The position numbers and the translations under genes were made by a program. A stretch of 64,000 nucleotides of DNA from Propionibacteriaceae bacterium. GTDB taxonomy: Bacteria; Actinomycetota; Actinomycetes; Propionibacteriales; Propionibacteriaceae. This document shows positions 18,216 to 26,297 of this stretch, piece by piece. The notes under the pieces were generated by a model. That model was not told the DNA's origin and made no database searches. It saw nothing but the letters and a program-made list of their open reading frames with translations. The stretch covers positions 1 through 64,000 of the forward strand of contig JAOPXN010000098.1 in the NCBI GenBank assembly GCA_025965155.1, given 5' to 3'. Position 1 is the first letter of the stretch. Every line of letters starts with the position of its first letter.

Positions 18216-19220
18216 TCAGCCGAACAGCCGGCCGAACCAGTCGAGCTGGGCGTTGAGCTGGTAGCCGGCACCACCCTCGTGCTGGTTGTGGGAGTACACC
18301 TTGATGTCCTTGCTGATGTCGCCGGAGGCACGCGAGCCGTAGTGGTTGTACGCGGCGAACACGGTGGACGGCGGGCAGACGTCGTCCATCAGTCCGACCG
18401 AGAACAGCGCGGAGGCTGTGGCCCGGCGACCGAGGTTGACCCCGTCGAAGTAGCTGAGGGTCCGGTAGACGGCGTCCTCATGGTCGCGCCATCCGGCCAG
18501 GTACTCGGTGATCTCCGCATACGGGAGCCGGTCGGTCAGCTGGGTGGCCCGCCGGAAGTGGCACAGGAACGGTACGTCGGGAGCGGCGCCCAGGAGGTCG
18601 ATGCCGGCGAGCGGCGCGATGCCGGCCGCCGCCAGGGTGATGCCGCCACCTTGGCTGCCGCCGGTGACGACGATCTTCGCCGGGTCAACCAGCGGGCTCT
18701 CCCGGGCTGCCTCCAGCAGCCGGATCGCGTCGGCGTACACCCGCCGGTAGTAGTAGCTGGCCGGGTCGGTGATGCCCGCGGTCATGAAGCCCGGCGTGTG
18801 GATCAGGCCTGCGTCGATGGAGGAGTCGGGCGTGCTGGAGCCGCCGCCGACACTCCATCCCTGACCGCGGGTGTCCATCACGAAGTGGGCGTACCCGGCT
18901 TGCGCCCACAACGTGTAGGAGTGCGGGAAGCCCCGCCCTCCGGAGTAGCCGTGGTACTGCACGACCGTAGGCAGCGGACCGGATGCGCCGGCCGGTACGT
19001 GCAGCCACGCCTTGACTGCAGATCCGCCGAAACCGGAGAAGGTGACGTCGTAGGTGTCGATCAGCGCCAGCTTGTTCTCCATCAGGGTGAACTCGGCGGC
19101 CAGCGGGAACGAGCGGGCGTCGGCAACGGTCTCGGTCCAGAACGCGTCGAAGTCAGCGGGCTCGGCAACCTCGGGGCGATAGCTGACAAGGTCGTCCAAC
19201 GGAAGATCGAACATCGGCAT
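18216..19220 (-). CDS. Acetylxylan esterase / cephalosporin-C deacetylase (CE7)
   Basis: 334 residues, alpha/beta hydrolase of the AXE1 family. The nucleophile elbow is GGSQGGG (about residue 187), the family RGQG motif is in MDTRGQGWS, and the catalytic histidine is in HNQHEGGAG (about 311); the acid is probably in GLMDDVCPP. Such enzymes remove acetyl groups from xylo-oligosaccharides and related esters, usually in the cytoplasm; no signal peptide is present here. Start ATG 19220 has TAGACT 7 nt upstream. Convergent with the methylase gene. Confidence 0.9.
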   Translation of the reverse strand: MPMFDLPLDDLVSYRPEVAEPADFDAFWTETVADARSFPLAAEFTLMENKLALIDTYDVTFSGFGGSAVKAWLHVPAGASGPLPTVVQYHGYSGGRGFPHSYTLWAQAGYAHFVMDTRGQGWSVGGGSSTPDSSIDAGLIHTPGFMTAGITDPASYYYRRVYADAIRLLEAARESPLVDPAKIVVTGGSQGGGITLAAAGIAPLAGIDLLGAAPDVPFLCHFRRATQLTDRLPYAEITEYLAGWRDHEDAVYRTLSYFDGVNLGRRATASALFSVGLMDDVCPPSTVFAAYNHYGSRASGDISKDIKVYSHNQHEGGAGYQLNAQLDWFGRLFG

Positions 19221-19227
19221 GGACCGG

Positions 19228-19233
19228 AGTCTA
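19228..19233 (-). promoter_or_regulatory. -10 box TAGACT, leaderless promoter
   Basis: Minus-strand TAGACT ends 7 nt before ATG 19220; no Shine-Dalgarno motif. Confidence 0.4.
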
Positions 19234-19271
19234 GGACCGTCCCAGCAGCCTCGGGCGGCGGGTCACATCCG

Positions 19272-19347
19272 CCGAGTAGTCAGATCCGCCGACTGGGCAG
19301 CTCCGCGGGGACACGCCGACGATGGGGCGGAGGGTCCGACTACTCGG
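19272..19347. repeat. Intergenic palindromic repeat, copy 1
   Basis: CCGAGTAGTC (19272-19281) and GACTACTCGG (19338-19347) are perfect inverted arms. An inner pair, CTCCGC (19301-19306) with GCGGAG (19327-19332), nests inside. The core GGACACGCCGAC recurs in copy 2 at 48030-48090. It lies between divergent genes, just upstream of the AlkZ-like start. Confidence 0.6.
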
Positions 19348-19361
19348 GGGAGGATGGGTTC

Positions 19362-20486
19362 ATGACTGCGACCGCGACCCGGCGGGAGGTGATCGGGTAC
19401 CGAGTGCATGCCCAGCAGCTGGACCAGCCGGCGGACAGCGTGAGGATCACCGATCCGGCCATCCTCGACCTGGGGGTCCAGGACTCCGGCAGTGACGCAG
19501 CCAGCTGGGCCCTGGCTAACCGGGGGGCCCGGCTCGCAGGTGTGGGGTCGCTGCAGCAGTCAGCGGACGTGGCGCTGGCCTGGACGCTGCGGGGCGCGCC
19601 GCACTACTATCGACGCTCCGAGCTTGCCGACGTGCAGGTCGCCACCTCGCCGTACTCGGACGCCGACGCGGGTAAGCGGATCTTAGACGCCAACCGCCCG
19701 CTGAAAGCGGCCGGGATTCCTCCGCGGCAGGCGCTGACCGAGATCGCCGGCCAGATGCGCGACCTCGTGGCTACGCCCCGGGTCAAGGGCGATGTGTCGG
19801 GCGCCTTGGCGGAGCGGATGAGCCAGCCGTACCTGCGCTTCTGCCGACCCTGTCAGGCAGTGCATCTGTATGAGATGCCGTTCCGGCTGGGTGCGCTGCA
19901 CGCCGGACTTGAGCTGGAGCCCGGCACCTCTCCCCCGGTCCTGCGCCGGATCCCCGACTGGCCGGACCACGTACTCGGCCCGGCTGAGGACCCAGACTTC
20001 GCTCCTGCGTCGCTCCAGCCGATCCGGGCGTACCTGCGGTTTCTCGGGCCTGCCACCCCGGCGGAGGTCGCCGCCTTCCTGGACGCGCCGGTGGCGGATA
20101 TCAAACAGCGGTGGCCCCAGGACGCCACACCGGTCACGGTTGAGGGTGAGACCTTGTGGACGCTGGCTGAGCAGCTGGCCCAGCCCACCGATCCGGTGGT
20201 CCGGCTCCTCGGTCCGTTCGACCTGCTGCTGCAGGGCCGGGACCGGCACCGGCTCGTTGAAGACGCGTCCCGGCACAAACAGCTCTGGCCCACTCTGGGC
20301 CGTCCAGGGGCGGTGCTGAGCGGCACCGACATCGTCGGAACCTGGCGACCGAAAGCGGCCGGTAAGAGGTTCTCGGTGCGGCTAGAGCCGTGGGCGCAAC
20401 TGTCGAAAGCCGTCCGAACAGCGGTCGAGGAGCAGGCAGAGCGGCTGGCCGCACATCGCGGGCTCACCTTCGCCGGGGTCGGCTGA
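19362..20486 (+). CDS. AlkZ/YcaQ-like winged-helix DNA glycosylase family protein
   Basis: About 374 residues from ATG 19362, preceded by GGGGGAGGA. The N-terminal YRVHAQQLDQP, the central LRFCRPCQAVHLYEMPFR, and the C-terminal LLGPFDLLLQGRDRHRLV, GTWRPKAAGKRFSVRLEPW segments match the HTH_42 family, whose characterised members AlkZ and YcaQ excise interstrand cross-links or bulky alkylated bases. Catalytic residues cannot be confirmed by eye. It stands alone. Confidence 0.7.
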   Translation: MTATATRREVIGYRVHAQQLDQPADSVRITDPAILDLGVQDSGSDAASWALANRGARLAGVGSLQQSADVALAWTLRGAPHYYRRSELADVQVATSPYSDADAGKRILDANRPLKAAGIPPRQALTEIAGQMRDLVATPRVKGDVSGALAERMSQPYLRFCRPCQAVHLYEMPFRLGALHAGLELEPGTSPPVLRRIPDWPDHVLGPAEDPDFAPASLQPIRAYLRFLGPATPAEVAAFLDAPVADIKQRWPQDATPVTVEGETLWTLAEQLAQPTDPVVRLLGPFDLLLQGRDRHRLVEDASRHKQLWPTLGRPGAVLSGTDIVGTWRPKAAGKRFSVRLEPWAQLSKAVRTAVEEQAERLAAHRGLTFAGVG

Positions 20487-20513
20487 GTCGCGGATCCGGG
20501 CCATGGGGCGTCG

Positions 20514-20542
20514 TGCACACGATCCCCGGGGCGTCCTAGGCT
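20514..20542 (+). promoter_or_regulatory. Candidate promoter TGCACA-17-TAGGCT, leaderless
   Basis: -35 TGCACA (20514-20519), 17-bp spacer, -10 TAGGCT (20537-20542), then 6 nt to ATG 20549. No ribosome site is visible. Confidence 0.45.
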
Positions 20543-20548
20543 CGACGT

Positions 20549-21049
20549 ATGACGCCGACGCGTACGCTGCTGCTGCTCCGCCATGCCCAGGCCCAGGAGA
20601 CTGCGCCGGGTAGGACCGACGCCCAGCGGGAGCTCACCGCGGCCGGACATGCGCAGGCGGCCGCGGTCGGTCGCTGGCTGCAGAGTGCGGGACTCACCGT
20701 TGACCACATCCTCTGCTCGGCCGCGGTCAGGACGCAACAGACGATGCAGGATCTGCAGCTGACCGGCTCGGTCGAGATCACCGACGCCCTCTACAACGCC
20801 GGCTCCGACACCATCATCGAGCTGATCCACGGCCTGCCCGACGACGTCGAGGTAGCACTGGTGATCGGCCATGCTCCTGGGATCCCGCAGGCAGCGCACG
20901 AGCTGGCGCATCCGCTCAGCTCCGATCCCGGCGCGGTGGCGACCGTCGAGCACCGCTTCCCACCGGCCACGATTGTCCGGCTGGAGACGCCCGGAAGCTG
21001 GAGCACGCTCGACCGGGCCGCTCTGACGCAGGCCCAGCTGGCCGGTTAG
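20549..21049 (+). CDS. Histidine phosphatase superfamily protein, SixA-like
   Basis: 166 residues. The RHG-type active-site motif appears as LLLRHAQAQ at the N-terminus, and the second catalytic histidine in VIGHAPGIPQ. Size and motif match SixA, a phosphohistidine phosphatase, though many such proteins act on small phosphoesters. DHILCSAAVRTQQTMQ is the typical arginine-containing segment. The start has a 6-nt-spaced -10 box. It lies just upstream of the gmd promoter but is probably a separate transcript. Confidence 0.85.
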   Translation: MTPTRTLLLLRHAQAQETAPGRTDAQRELTAAGHAQAAAVGRWLQSAGLTVDHILCSAAVRTQQTMQDLQLTGSVEITDALYNAGSDTIIELIHGLPDDVEVALVIGHAPGIPQAAHELAHPLSSDPGAVATVEHRFPPATIVRLETPGSWSTLDRAALTQAQLAG

Positions 21050-21118
21050 GACTCACGCTGCGGGTCGGAACGCCCGCGGGAGCTCTTTGACTCAGCAGCC
21101 GTTACAGTTCGATCAGCG

Positions 21119-21148
21119 TTAACCGGTCGTATCCGAACCCGTTATGCT
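21119..21148 (+). promoter_or_regulatory. Candidate promoter of the gmd-fcl operon
   Basis: TTAACC (21119-21124), 18-bp spacer, TATGCT (21143-21148) in a locally AT-richer stretch. A leader of about 40 nt precedes the AAGGA ribosome site of gmd. Confidence 0.4.
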
Positions 21149-21197
21149 TACCGCGCAACTTCTGGCAAGCCCAAACGGGACAATTCGAAGGATCTAG

Positions 21198-22229
21198 ATG
21201 ACGAAGCGCGCGTTCATCACTGGCATTACGGGCCAGGACGGCTCATACCTCGCCGAATTGTTGTTAAACAAGGGCTATGAAGTTCACGGACTCATCCGCC
21301 GAGCTTCCACCTTCAACACCGCACGTGTTGACCACCTGCTCCTCGACCCGCACGACCCTCGGGCCAGGCTCTTCCTCTATTACGGCGACCTGAGCGACGG
21401 CGTCCGGTTGATTACGCTGCTGGCCGATATCCAGCCGCACGAGATCTACAACCTTGCTGCCCAGTCCCACGTCCGAGTGTCATTCGACGAGCCCGAGCAC
21501 ACCGGCGACACGACTGGCGTCGGCACCATGCGGCTCCTTGAGGCGGTTCGGGTCTCCAAGGTCGAATGCCGGTTCTACCAAGCATCATCGTCGGAGATGT
21601 TCGGGGCGTCGCCGCCACCACAGAACGAACAGACGCCGTTCTACCCGCGCTCCCCCTACGGTGCGGCGAAGGTCTATTCCTACTGGGTTACCAAGAACTA
21701 CCGCGAGGCTTACGACATGTTCGCGGTGAACGGAATTCTGTTCAACCACGAATCCCCCCGCCGCGGCGAGACATTTGTCACCCGCAAGATCACCCGTGCT
21801 GTCGCTGCAATCAAGGCCGGTCAACAAGACGCCCTCTACATGGGCAACCTGGATGCGATTCGCGACTGGGGATACGCCGCAGAGTACGTCGAGGGCATGT
21901 GGCGGATGCTCCAGGTCGACGAGCCGGACGACTACGTGCTCGCCACGGGTCAGGGGATCAGCGTCCGGGAGTTTCTGACGACGGCCTTCGAGCACGCCGG
22001 GCTGGACTGGGAGAAGTACGTCAAGTTCGACCCGCGGTACCTCCGGCCGACCGAGGTTGACTCGCTGATCGGCGACGCTTCCAAGGCCCATTCCAAGCTG
22101 GGCTGGAAGGCCACCGTGGACCCGCAGTCCCTGGCCCGCCTGATGGTCGATGCCGACATCGAATCCCTGAACCATGCCGGCTCGCACTGGATCGACAAGG
22201 TCGACCTCGACAGCTGGAAGAACGCATGA
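21198..22229 (+). CDS. gmd: GDP-mannose 4,6-dehydratase
   Basis: Converts GDP-mannose to GDP-4-keto-6-deoxymannose, the precursor of GDP-fucose. 343 residues: NADP Rossmann motif [26 protein letters not shown], and the catalytic YGAAK in [12 protein letters not shown], with [16 protein letters not shown] diagnostic for GMD. Codon 23 is TTA (21264-21266), rare in such high-GC genomes, and the 5' part is locally less GC-rich. The stop overlaps fcl by 4 bp. First gene of the polysaccharide island. Confidence 0.97.
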   Translation: MTKRAFITGITGQDGSYLAELLLNKGYEVHGLIRRASTFNTARVDHLLLDPHDPRARLFLYYGDLSDGVRLITLLADIQPHEIYNLAAQSHVRVSFDEPEHTGDTTGVGTMRLLEAVRVSKVECRFYQASSSEMFGASPPPQNEQTPFYPRSPYGAAKVYSYWVTKNYREAYDMFAVNGILFNHESPRRGETFVTRKITRAVAAIKAGQQDALYMGNLDAIRDWGYAAEYVEGMWRMLQVDEPDDYVLATGQGISVREFLTTAFEHAGLDWEKYVKFDPRYLRPTEVDSLIGDASKAHSKLGWKATVDPQSLARLMVDADIESLNHAGSHWIDKVDLDSWKNA

Positions 22230-23236
22230 CGCCGGCCTCGACCGGCTTGTCCGGCACGACCGGAACCACCGCAGCGCAGGCGTCGACGTTGCGGTTGGAC
22301 CGGGACGCCCCTATCTACGTCGCCGGCCATCGTGGTCTCGTCGGTTCCGCGATCTGGCGGCGGCTGACCAATGACGGCTTCCAGAATCTGATCGGGTTGT
22401 CGTCCTCGGAGCTGGACCTGAAGGACCGGCAGGCAACGTTCGACTTCTTCGCCGAGGCCAAGCCGACCACGGTCATCCTGGCCGCAGCGAAGGTGGGTGG
22501 GATTCTGGGAAACAGCCAGTATCCAGTCGACTTTCTGAGTGAGAACCTCCGGATCCAGGTCAATGTGATGGACGCCGCTTTGGAGCAGCGGGTGTCGCGT
22601 CTGCTGTTCCTCGGTTCGTCGTGCATCTACCCCAAGATGGCGCCGCAACCGATCCGCGAGGAGTACCTGTTGACCGGCCATCTTGAGCCGACCAACGATG
22701 CGTACGCAATCGCGAAGATCGCCGGGATCCTGCACGTGCAGTCGGTTCGCCGGCAGTACGGGCTGCCCTGGATCTCCGCCATGCCGACCAACCTGTACGG
22801 CCCCGGCGACAACTTCTCCGCGACCGGCTCGCACGTACTGCCGGGCCTGATCCGCCGCTACCACGAGGCCAAGCGGACCGGCGCGACGGAGGTTACCAAC
22901 TGGGGCAGCGGCTCGCCGCGGCGCGAGTTCCTGCACGTCGATGACATGGCGGACGCCTGCCTGCACCTGCTCGAGAACTACGACGGGCCAGAACAGGTCA
23001 ACATCGGCACCGGCACTGACGTGTCGATCAAGGAGCTGGCCACCATGGTCGCGAACGCGGTCGGCTACTCCGGCCAGGTCAAGTGGGACACCACCAAACC
23101 TGACGGAACACCCCGCAAGCTGCTCGATGTGAGCAAGCTCGAGGCCGCGGGCTGGAAGGCTCGCATCCCGCTCCACGAAGGTATCGCCAGCACGGTTGAC
23201 TGGTTCCTCCAGCACCACAGCGAGATCCGGACCTAG
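22226..23236 (+). CDS. fcl: GDP-L-fucose synthase (epimerase/reductase)
   Basis: Epimerises and reduces GDP-4-keto-6-deoxymannose to GDP-L-fucose using NADPH. 336 residues with an N-terminal extension of about 27, then [43 protein letters not shown], and catalytic Tyr/Lys in [10 protein letters not shown]. Start ATG 22226 overlaps the gmd stop (ATGA). Together with gmd it strongly implies fucose in the surface glycan. Confidence 0.96.
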   Translation: MTPASTGLSGTTGTTAAQASTLRLDRDAPIYVAGHRGLVGSAIWRRLTNDGFQNLIGLSSSELDLKDRQATFDFFAEAKPTTVILAAAKVGGILGNSQYPVDFLSENLRIQVNVMDAALEQRVSRLLFLGSSCIYPKMAPQPIREEYLLTGHLEPTNDAYAIAKIAGILHVQSVRRQYGLPWISAMPTNLYGPGDNFSATGSHVLPGLIRRYHEAKRTGATEVTNWGSGSPRREFLHVDDMADACLHLLENYDGPEQVNIGTGTDVSIKELATMVANAVGYSGQVKWDTTKPDGTPRKLLDVSKLEAAGWKARIPLHEGIASTVDWFLQHHSEIRT

Positions 23237-23337
23237 TTCCTGCCGTCTCAGCTGCGTACCCGCTGGTGGCCCGTCGGGCCGGATGCAGCTAGCGCATGAC
23301 CCGCAACGACAATGAGCACCTTCACAGAAGGATTCCC

Positions 23338-24585
23338 GTGGACACTGACCTAGCACCCGGCGTCGTCGTGATCGGGCTCAACTACGCTCCGGAACCGACC
23401 GGGATTGCGCCGTACACAGCCGGGCTTGCGCAGGGTCTGTCCAAAGCCGGGCACCCGGTGCGGGTGGTGACGGCCTTTCCGCACTACCCCCAGTGGCGGG
23501 TTTACGACGGCTACACGGGCAGCAGCCGGCGCGAGGTCGTGGACGGGATACCGCTCGTGCGACTGCGGCCGGTGGTCCCGACCACCCCTCGGCTGGTTGA
23601 CCGGCTGCTGATGGAGGTGCTGTTCGGCACCAGGTCCGTGGTCACCTGGTGGGGCCGACCCGACGTCGCAGTGCTGGTCTCTCCGGCTCTTTTCGCGGCT
23701 GGCCTCGCCTCCTTGGCCGCACGGCTGCGACGGATCCCGTCGGTCATCTGGGTCCAGGACATCTACAGCCTCGGACTGGCCGAGACCGGACGGGCCCGGC
23801 TCGCCGGGGAGGCGATCCGCGCGGTCGAGCGCACGGTCTTGAAGTCGGCGACCACTGTCGTGGTCATCCACGACCGGTTCAAGCGGTATCTGGTGGAGGA
23901 GCTCGGAATCGAAGCAGACAAGGTCAAGGTGGTGCGCAACTGGTCGCATCTTGACCCGACACCGGCCGTGGACCGCCGCGCAACCCGCGCAGAGCTCGGC
24001 TGGGGCGATGACGAGATCATCGTGCTGCACGCCGGAAACATGGGAGCCAAGCAGGGGCTGGAGAACGTCGTCGACGCGGCCGCGCTGGCCGCTGATCGCG
24101 GCTCCTCTGTCCGCTTTGTGCTGCTGGGCGATGGGAACCAGCGCACCGAGCTGGAGCGACGGAGCAGGGGCGACCACATCACCTTCGTCGATCCACTGCC
24201 CGATGAGAAGTTCACCCAGGCGCTCCACTCGGCCGACATCCTGCTGGTCAACGAGCGACCAGGCCTGACCGAGATGTCAGTGCCGAGCAAGCTCACCTCC
24301 TACTTCAGCTCCGGTCTGCCTGTCATCGCCGCCACCGACCGCTCCAGCGTCACCGCGGACGAGATGGAGAGCGCAGGCGCGGGCATCCGGGTGGACGCCG
24401 CGAACCCCGAGGCCCTGCTGGTCGCTGCCGAAACTCTGGCCACCGACCCGGACCAGGCCATGCGGTACGGCGAAGCAGGCAAGGCCTATCGGGCCGAGCG
24501 GCTATCGGAGGATGCAGCCATCCAGGCATTCCGGCACGTCCTGGCTGAGACGGTCGGTTCGCAGAATGCCAGCGGAGCCCAGTAG
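23338..24585 (+). CDS. GT4-family glycosyltransferase, WbuB-like
   Basis: About 415 residues from GTG 23338, which has AAGGA 5 nt upstream (ATG-like start at 23296 is longer and lacks such a site). Two Rossmann halves: LNYAPEPTGIAPYTAGLAQ at the N-terminus, VIWVQDIYSLGLAE, LHAGNMGAKQGLENVVDAA, and the donor-site region SVPSKLTSYFSSGLPVIAA. WbuB-type enzymes add L-fucosamine or fucose-type sugars in O-antigens, which fits the adjacent GDP-fucose genes, but specificity is inference. Confidence 0.85.
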   Translation: MDTDLAPGVVVIGLNYAPEPTGIAPYTAGLAQGLSKAGHPVRVVTAFPHYPQWRVYDGYTGSSRREVVDGIPLVRLRPVVPTTPRLVDRLLMEVLFGTRSVVTWWGRPDVAVLVSPALFAAGLASLAARLRRIPSVIWVQDIYSLGLAETGRARLAGEAIRAVERTVLKSATTVVVIHDRFKRYLVEELGIEADKVKVVRNWSHLDPTPAVDRRATRAELGWGDDEIIVLHAGNMGAKQGLENVVDAAALAADRGSSVRFVLLGDGNQRTELERRSRGDHITFVDPLPDEKFTQALHSADILLVNERPGLTEMSVPSKLTSYFSSGLPVIAATDRSSVTADEMESAGAGIRVDAANPEALLVAAETLATDPDQAMRYGEAGKAYRAERLSEDAAIQAFRHVLAETVGSQNASGAQ

Positions 24586-24611
24586 CCAACACAAGATCAA
24601 GATCTTCATGA

Positions 24612-26102
24612 TCATGAGACGGTAATCGACCGGAACTGGACCGGCGGACCTTCGTTATAGTTTTTGCACAACGAGAAGTACCCGCCGCGGTACTTGGAGT
24701 CCTGCACCTCGAAGTCCCAGATATCCAACCCCTCGCGCCCGACCGAGATCCGGTCCGGAGTGACCCGTACGGTGAACTTCATCCACTGCCCCGGGACGGC
24801 CGCAGTCGTCGGGGCCGCCTCGAGCCGGGTTCCTTCGACCGAGTTCGCCTGCCTGGCGAAGAGCTCCAGCACGCCGTTGGCTCGGAAGATCACGTGGTAG
24901 CCCGCGACCTCGCTCGGCACCCTGACCCGATAGGCGCTGTCATCGGGTTGTCCGAAGGCGATACCGACGTGATCCGCCTCAGCCGGCAGCCCGTCCGGCC
25001 ACCTGAGCTCGAACGACAGCTCGTAGGTGTCCTTCTCGATCGGGGCCATGGATCCCATCACATAGCTCTGGATCCCCGCTTTGCCGATCGTCAGCGCCGA
25101 GGTGATCAGATCGAAGGAGGGCTGGTACGACCAGCCCTTGCTGGTGGTCCAGGGCAGGTCCCCGGCCGCGCGTACCCCCGAGCCGAAGGTGTCGGCAGCA
25201 GCCCGCACATTCTTGGTGAGGTACGGGATGTTGGCGCACATCATGCCCTGGACGCCCAGCTTGGACAGCCGGTCCCGTACCGAGCGGGTGTGCACCTCCC
25301 AACCGACCACCGGCTTGCCGAAGCCGACGAGCGCCTCGACCTGGTTGTCGGAGGCGGTGGTCGGCACTCCGAGGTAGTCGAACCGGGCCTGAAGCTCCTT
25401 GATCCGGTACATGATGTCGGTCGTGAAGTAGCCCCAGCGCTTGTATCCCCGTGCCAGCGGACGGTCGTACTGCCTGGAGCCGGCCCACTGCTTCCAGACG
25501 AAATGCGATGTGGAGTCCTTGTAGGTGTCCATCAAGTCCAACACTGCGCCGGTATTGGTGCCCTGTTTGTCCTCGATGAAGATCACATGAGTCTCCGCGA
25601 AGGCATCCAGCACGTCGCTGAGGCGCGGAATCGGTTTCGGCTCGACACTGGGGCCCAACCATTCCCGGGCGTCGTTCGGGATGGTGGACAGCTCCGCCCA
25701 GGTGGTCCTGGAGATCGTCACCGACTCCTTGCTGAGACGCCGTGTGGTCGGGTCGTGGTGGCAGACCAGAACACCGTCGGAGGTCGCGTTCACCGAGATC
25801 TCGATGGCCCGGGCGCCGGCCCGGACGGAGTTGGCGTATGCGTCCCAGCTCTGCTCCACCCAGTTGTCTGCCGACCCTCGGTGCGCAACGTAGAACAGGT
25901 CGCTCTTCAGCAGATCGAAGATCGTCCAGTTGCCCTTGATCGGTGGCGCTGCCGTCTGGTGGTCCTCCTTCGGCGGCGGAGGCTGGTCGGCACTGCACCC
26001 GCCGAGCAGCAGGGCCGAGGCTCCAGCCATCAAGAACTCACGACGTCGAAGCTGAACGGGTCTCCGAGTCGGCACGGTCTGCCCGGCTGCCTGGCGAGTC
26101 AC
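24612..26102 (-). CDS. Tat-type lipoprotein with glycerophosphodiester phosphodiesterase domain
   Basis: About 496 residues from GTG 26102, which has AAGGAG 7 nt upstream (the ORF reaches 26120). The N-terminus has RRREF (19-23), a hydrophobic stretch and lipobox LLGGC with Cys36, so it is likely an exported lipoprotein. The GDPD domain shows AHRGSADN (73-80), LVCHHDPTTRR and FIEDKQG. The C-terminal about 170 residues look like a beta-sandwich (ELSFELRWPDG, IAFGQPDD, FTVRVTPDRISVG). It may cleave glycerophosphodiesters at the cell surface. Convergent with the GT4 gene. Confidence 0.85.
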   Translation of the reverse strand: MTRQAAGQTVPTRRPVQLRRREFLMAGASALLLGGCSADQPPPPKEDHQTAAPPIKGNWTIFDLLKSDLFYVAHRGSADNWVEQSWDAYANSVRAGARAIEISVNATSDGVLVCHHDPTTRRLSKESVTISRTTWAELSTIPNDAREWLGPSVEPKPIPRLSDVLDAFAETHVIFIEDKQGTNTGAVLDLMDTYKDSTSHFVWKQWAGSRQYDRPLARGYKRWGYFTTDIMYRIKELQARFDYLGVPTTASDNQVEALVGFGKPVVGWEVHTRSVRDRLSKLGVQGMMCANIPYLTKNVRAAADTFGSGVRAAGDLPWTTSKGWSYQPSFDLITSALTIGKAGIQSYVMGSMAPIEKDTYELSFELRWPDGLPAEADHVGIAFGQPDDSAYRVRVPSEVAGYHVIFRANGVLELFARQANSVEGTRLEAAPTTAAVPGQWMKFTVRVTPDRISVGREGLDIWDFEVQDSKYRGGYFSLCKNYNEGPPVQFRSITVS

Positions 26103-26177
26103 GGGGCCACTCCTTCCCACTGGTGCGGCTTACGCATCGGCTGTCGTCAATAGGAACTAGGTGGTGCAGAGACAGCC

Positions 26178-26218
26178 GCGCCGGTAACGAAGCTCGCGAG
26201 GAGCTCCGCTACCGGCGC
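26178..26218 (-). terminator. Strong stem-loop after the large secreted protein gene
   Basis: GCGCCGGTA (26178-26186) pairs with TACCGGCGC (26210-26218), and inner AGCTC (26191-26195) with GAGCT (26201-26205). It lies about 80 bp after the stop at 26298 and before the GDPD gene. No U-tract follows, so termination is inferred. Confidence 0.45.
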
Positions 26219-26297
26219 AACGGTTAGATAGTTGGCATGCCTTCCGGTCTGCACTAGCCCCGTTCCGACTGCCCTAACGCCCGACTGGTCGACACGC

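Noticed and set aside
18279-20486. 735-residue plus-strand frame
   Set aside because: Only its last 374 residues from ATG 19362 are a recognised protein; the first part is antisense to the acetylxylan esterase gene.
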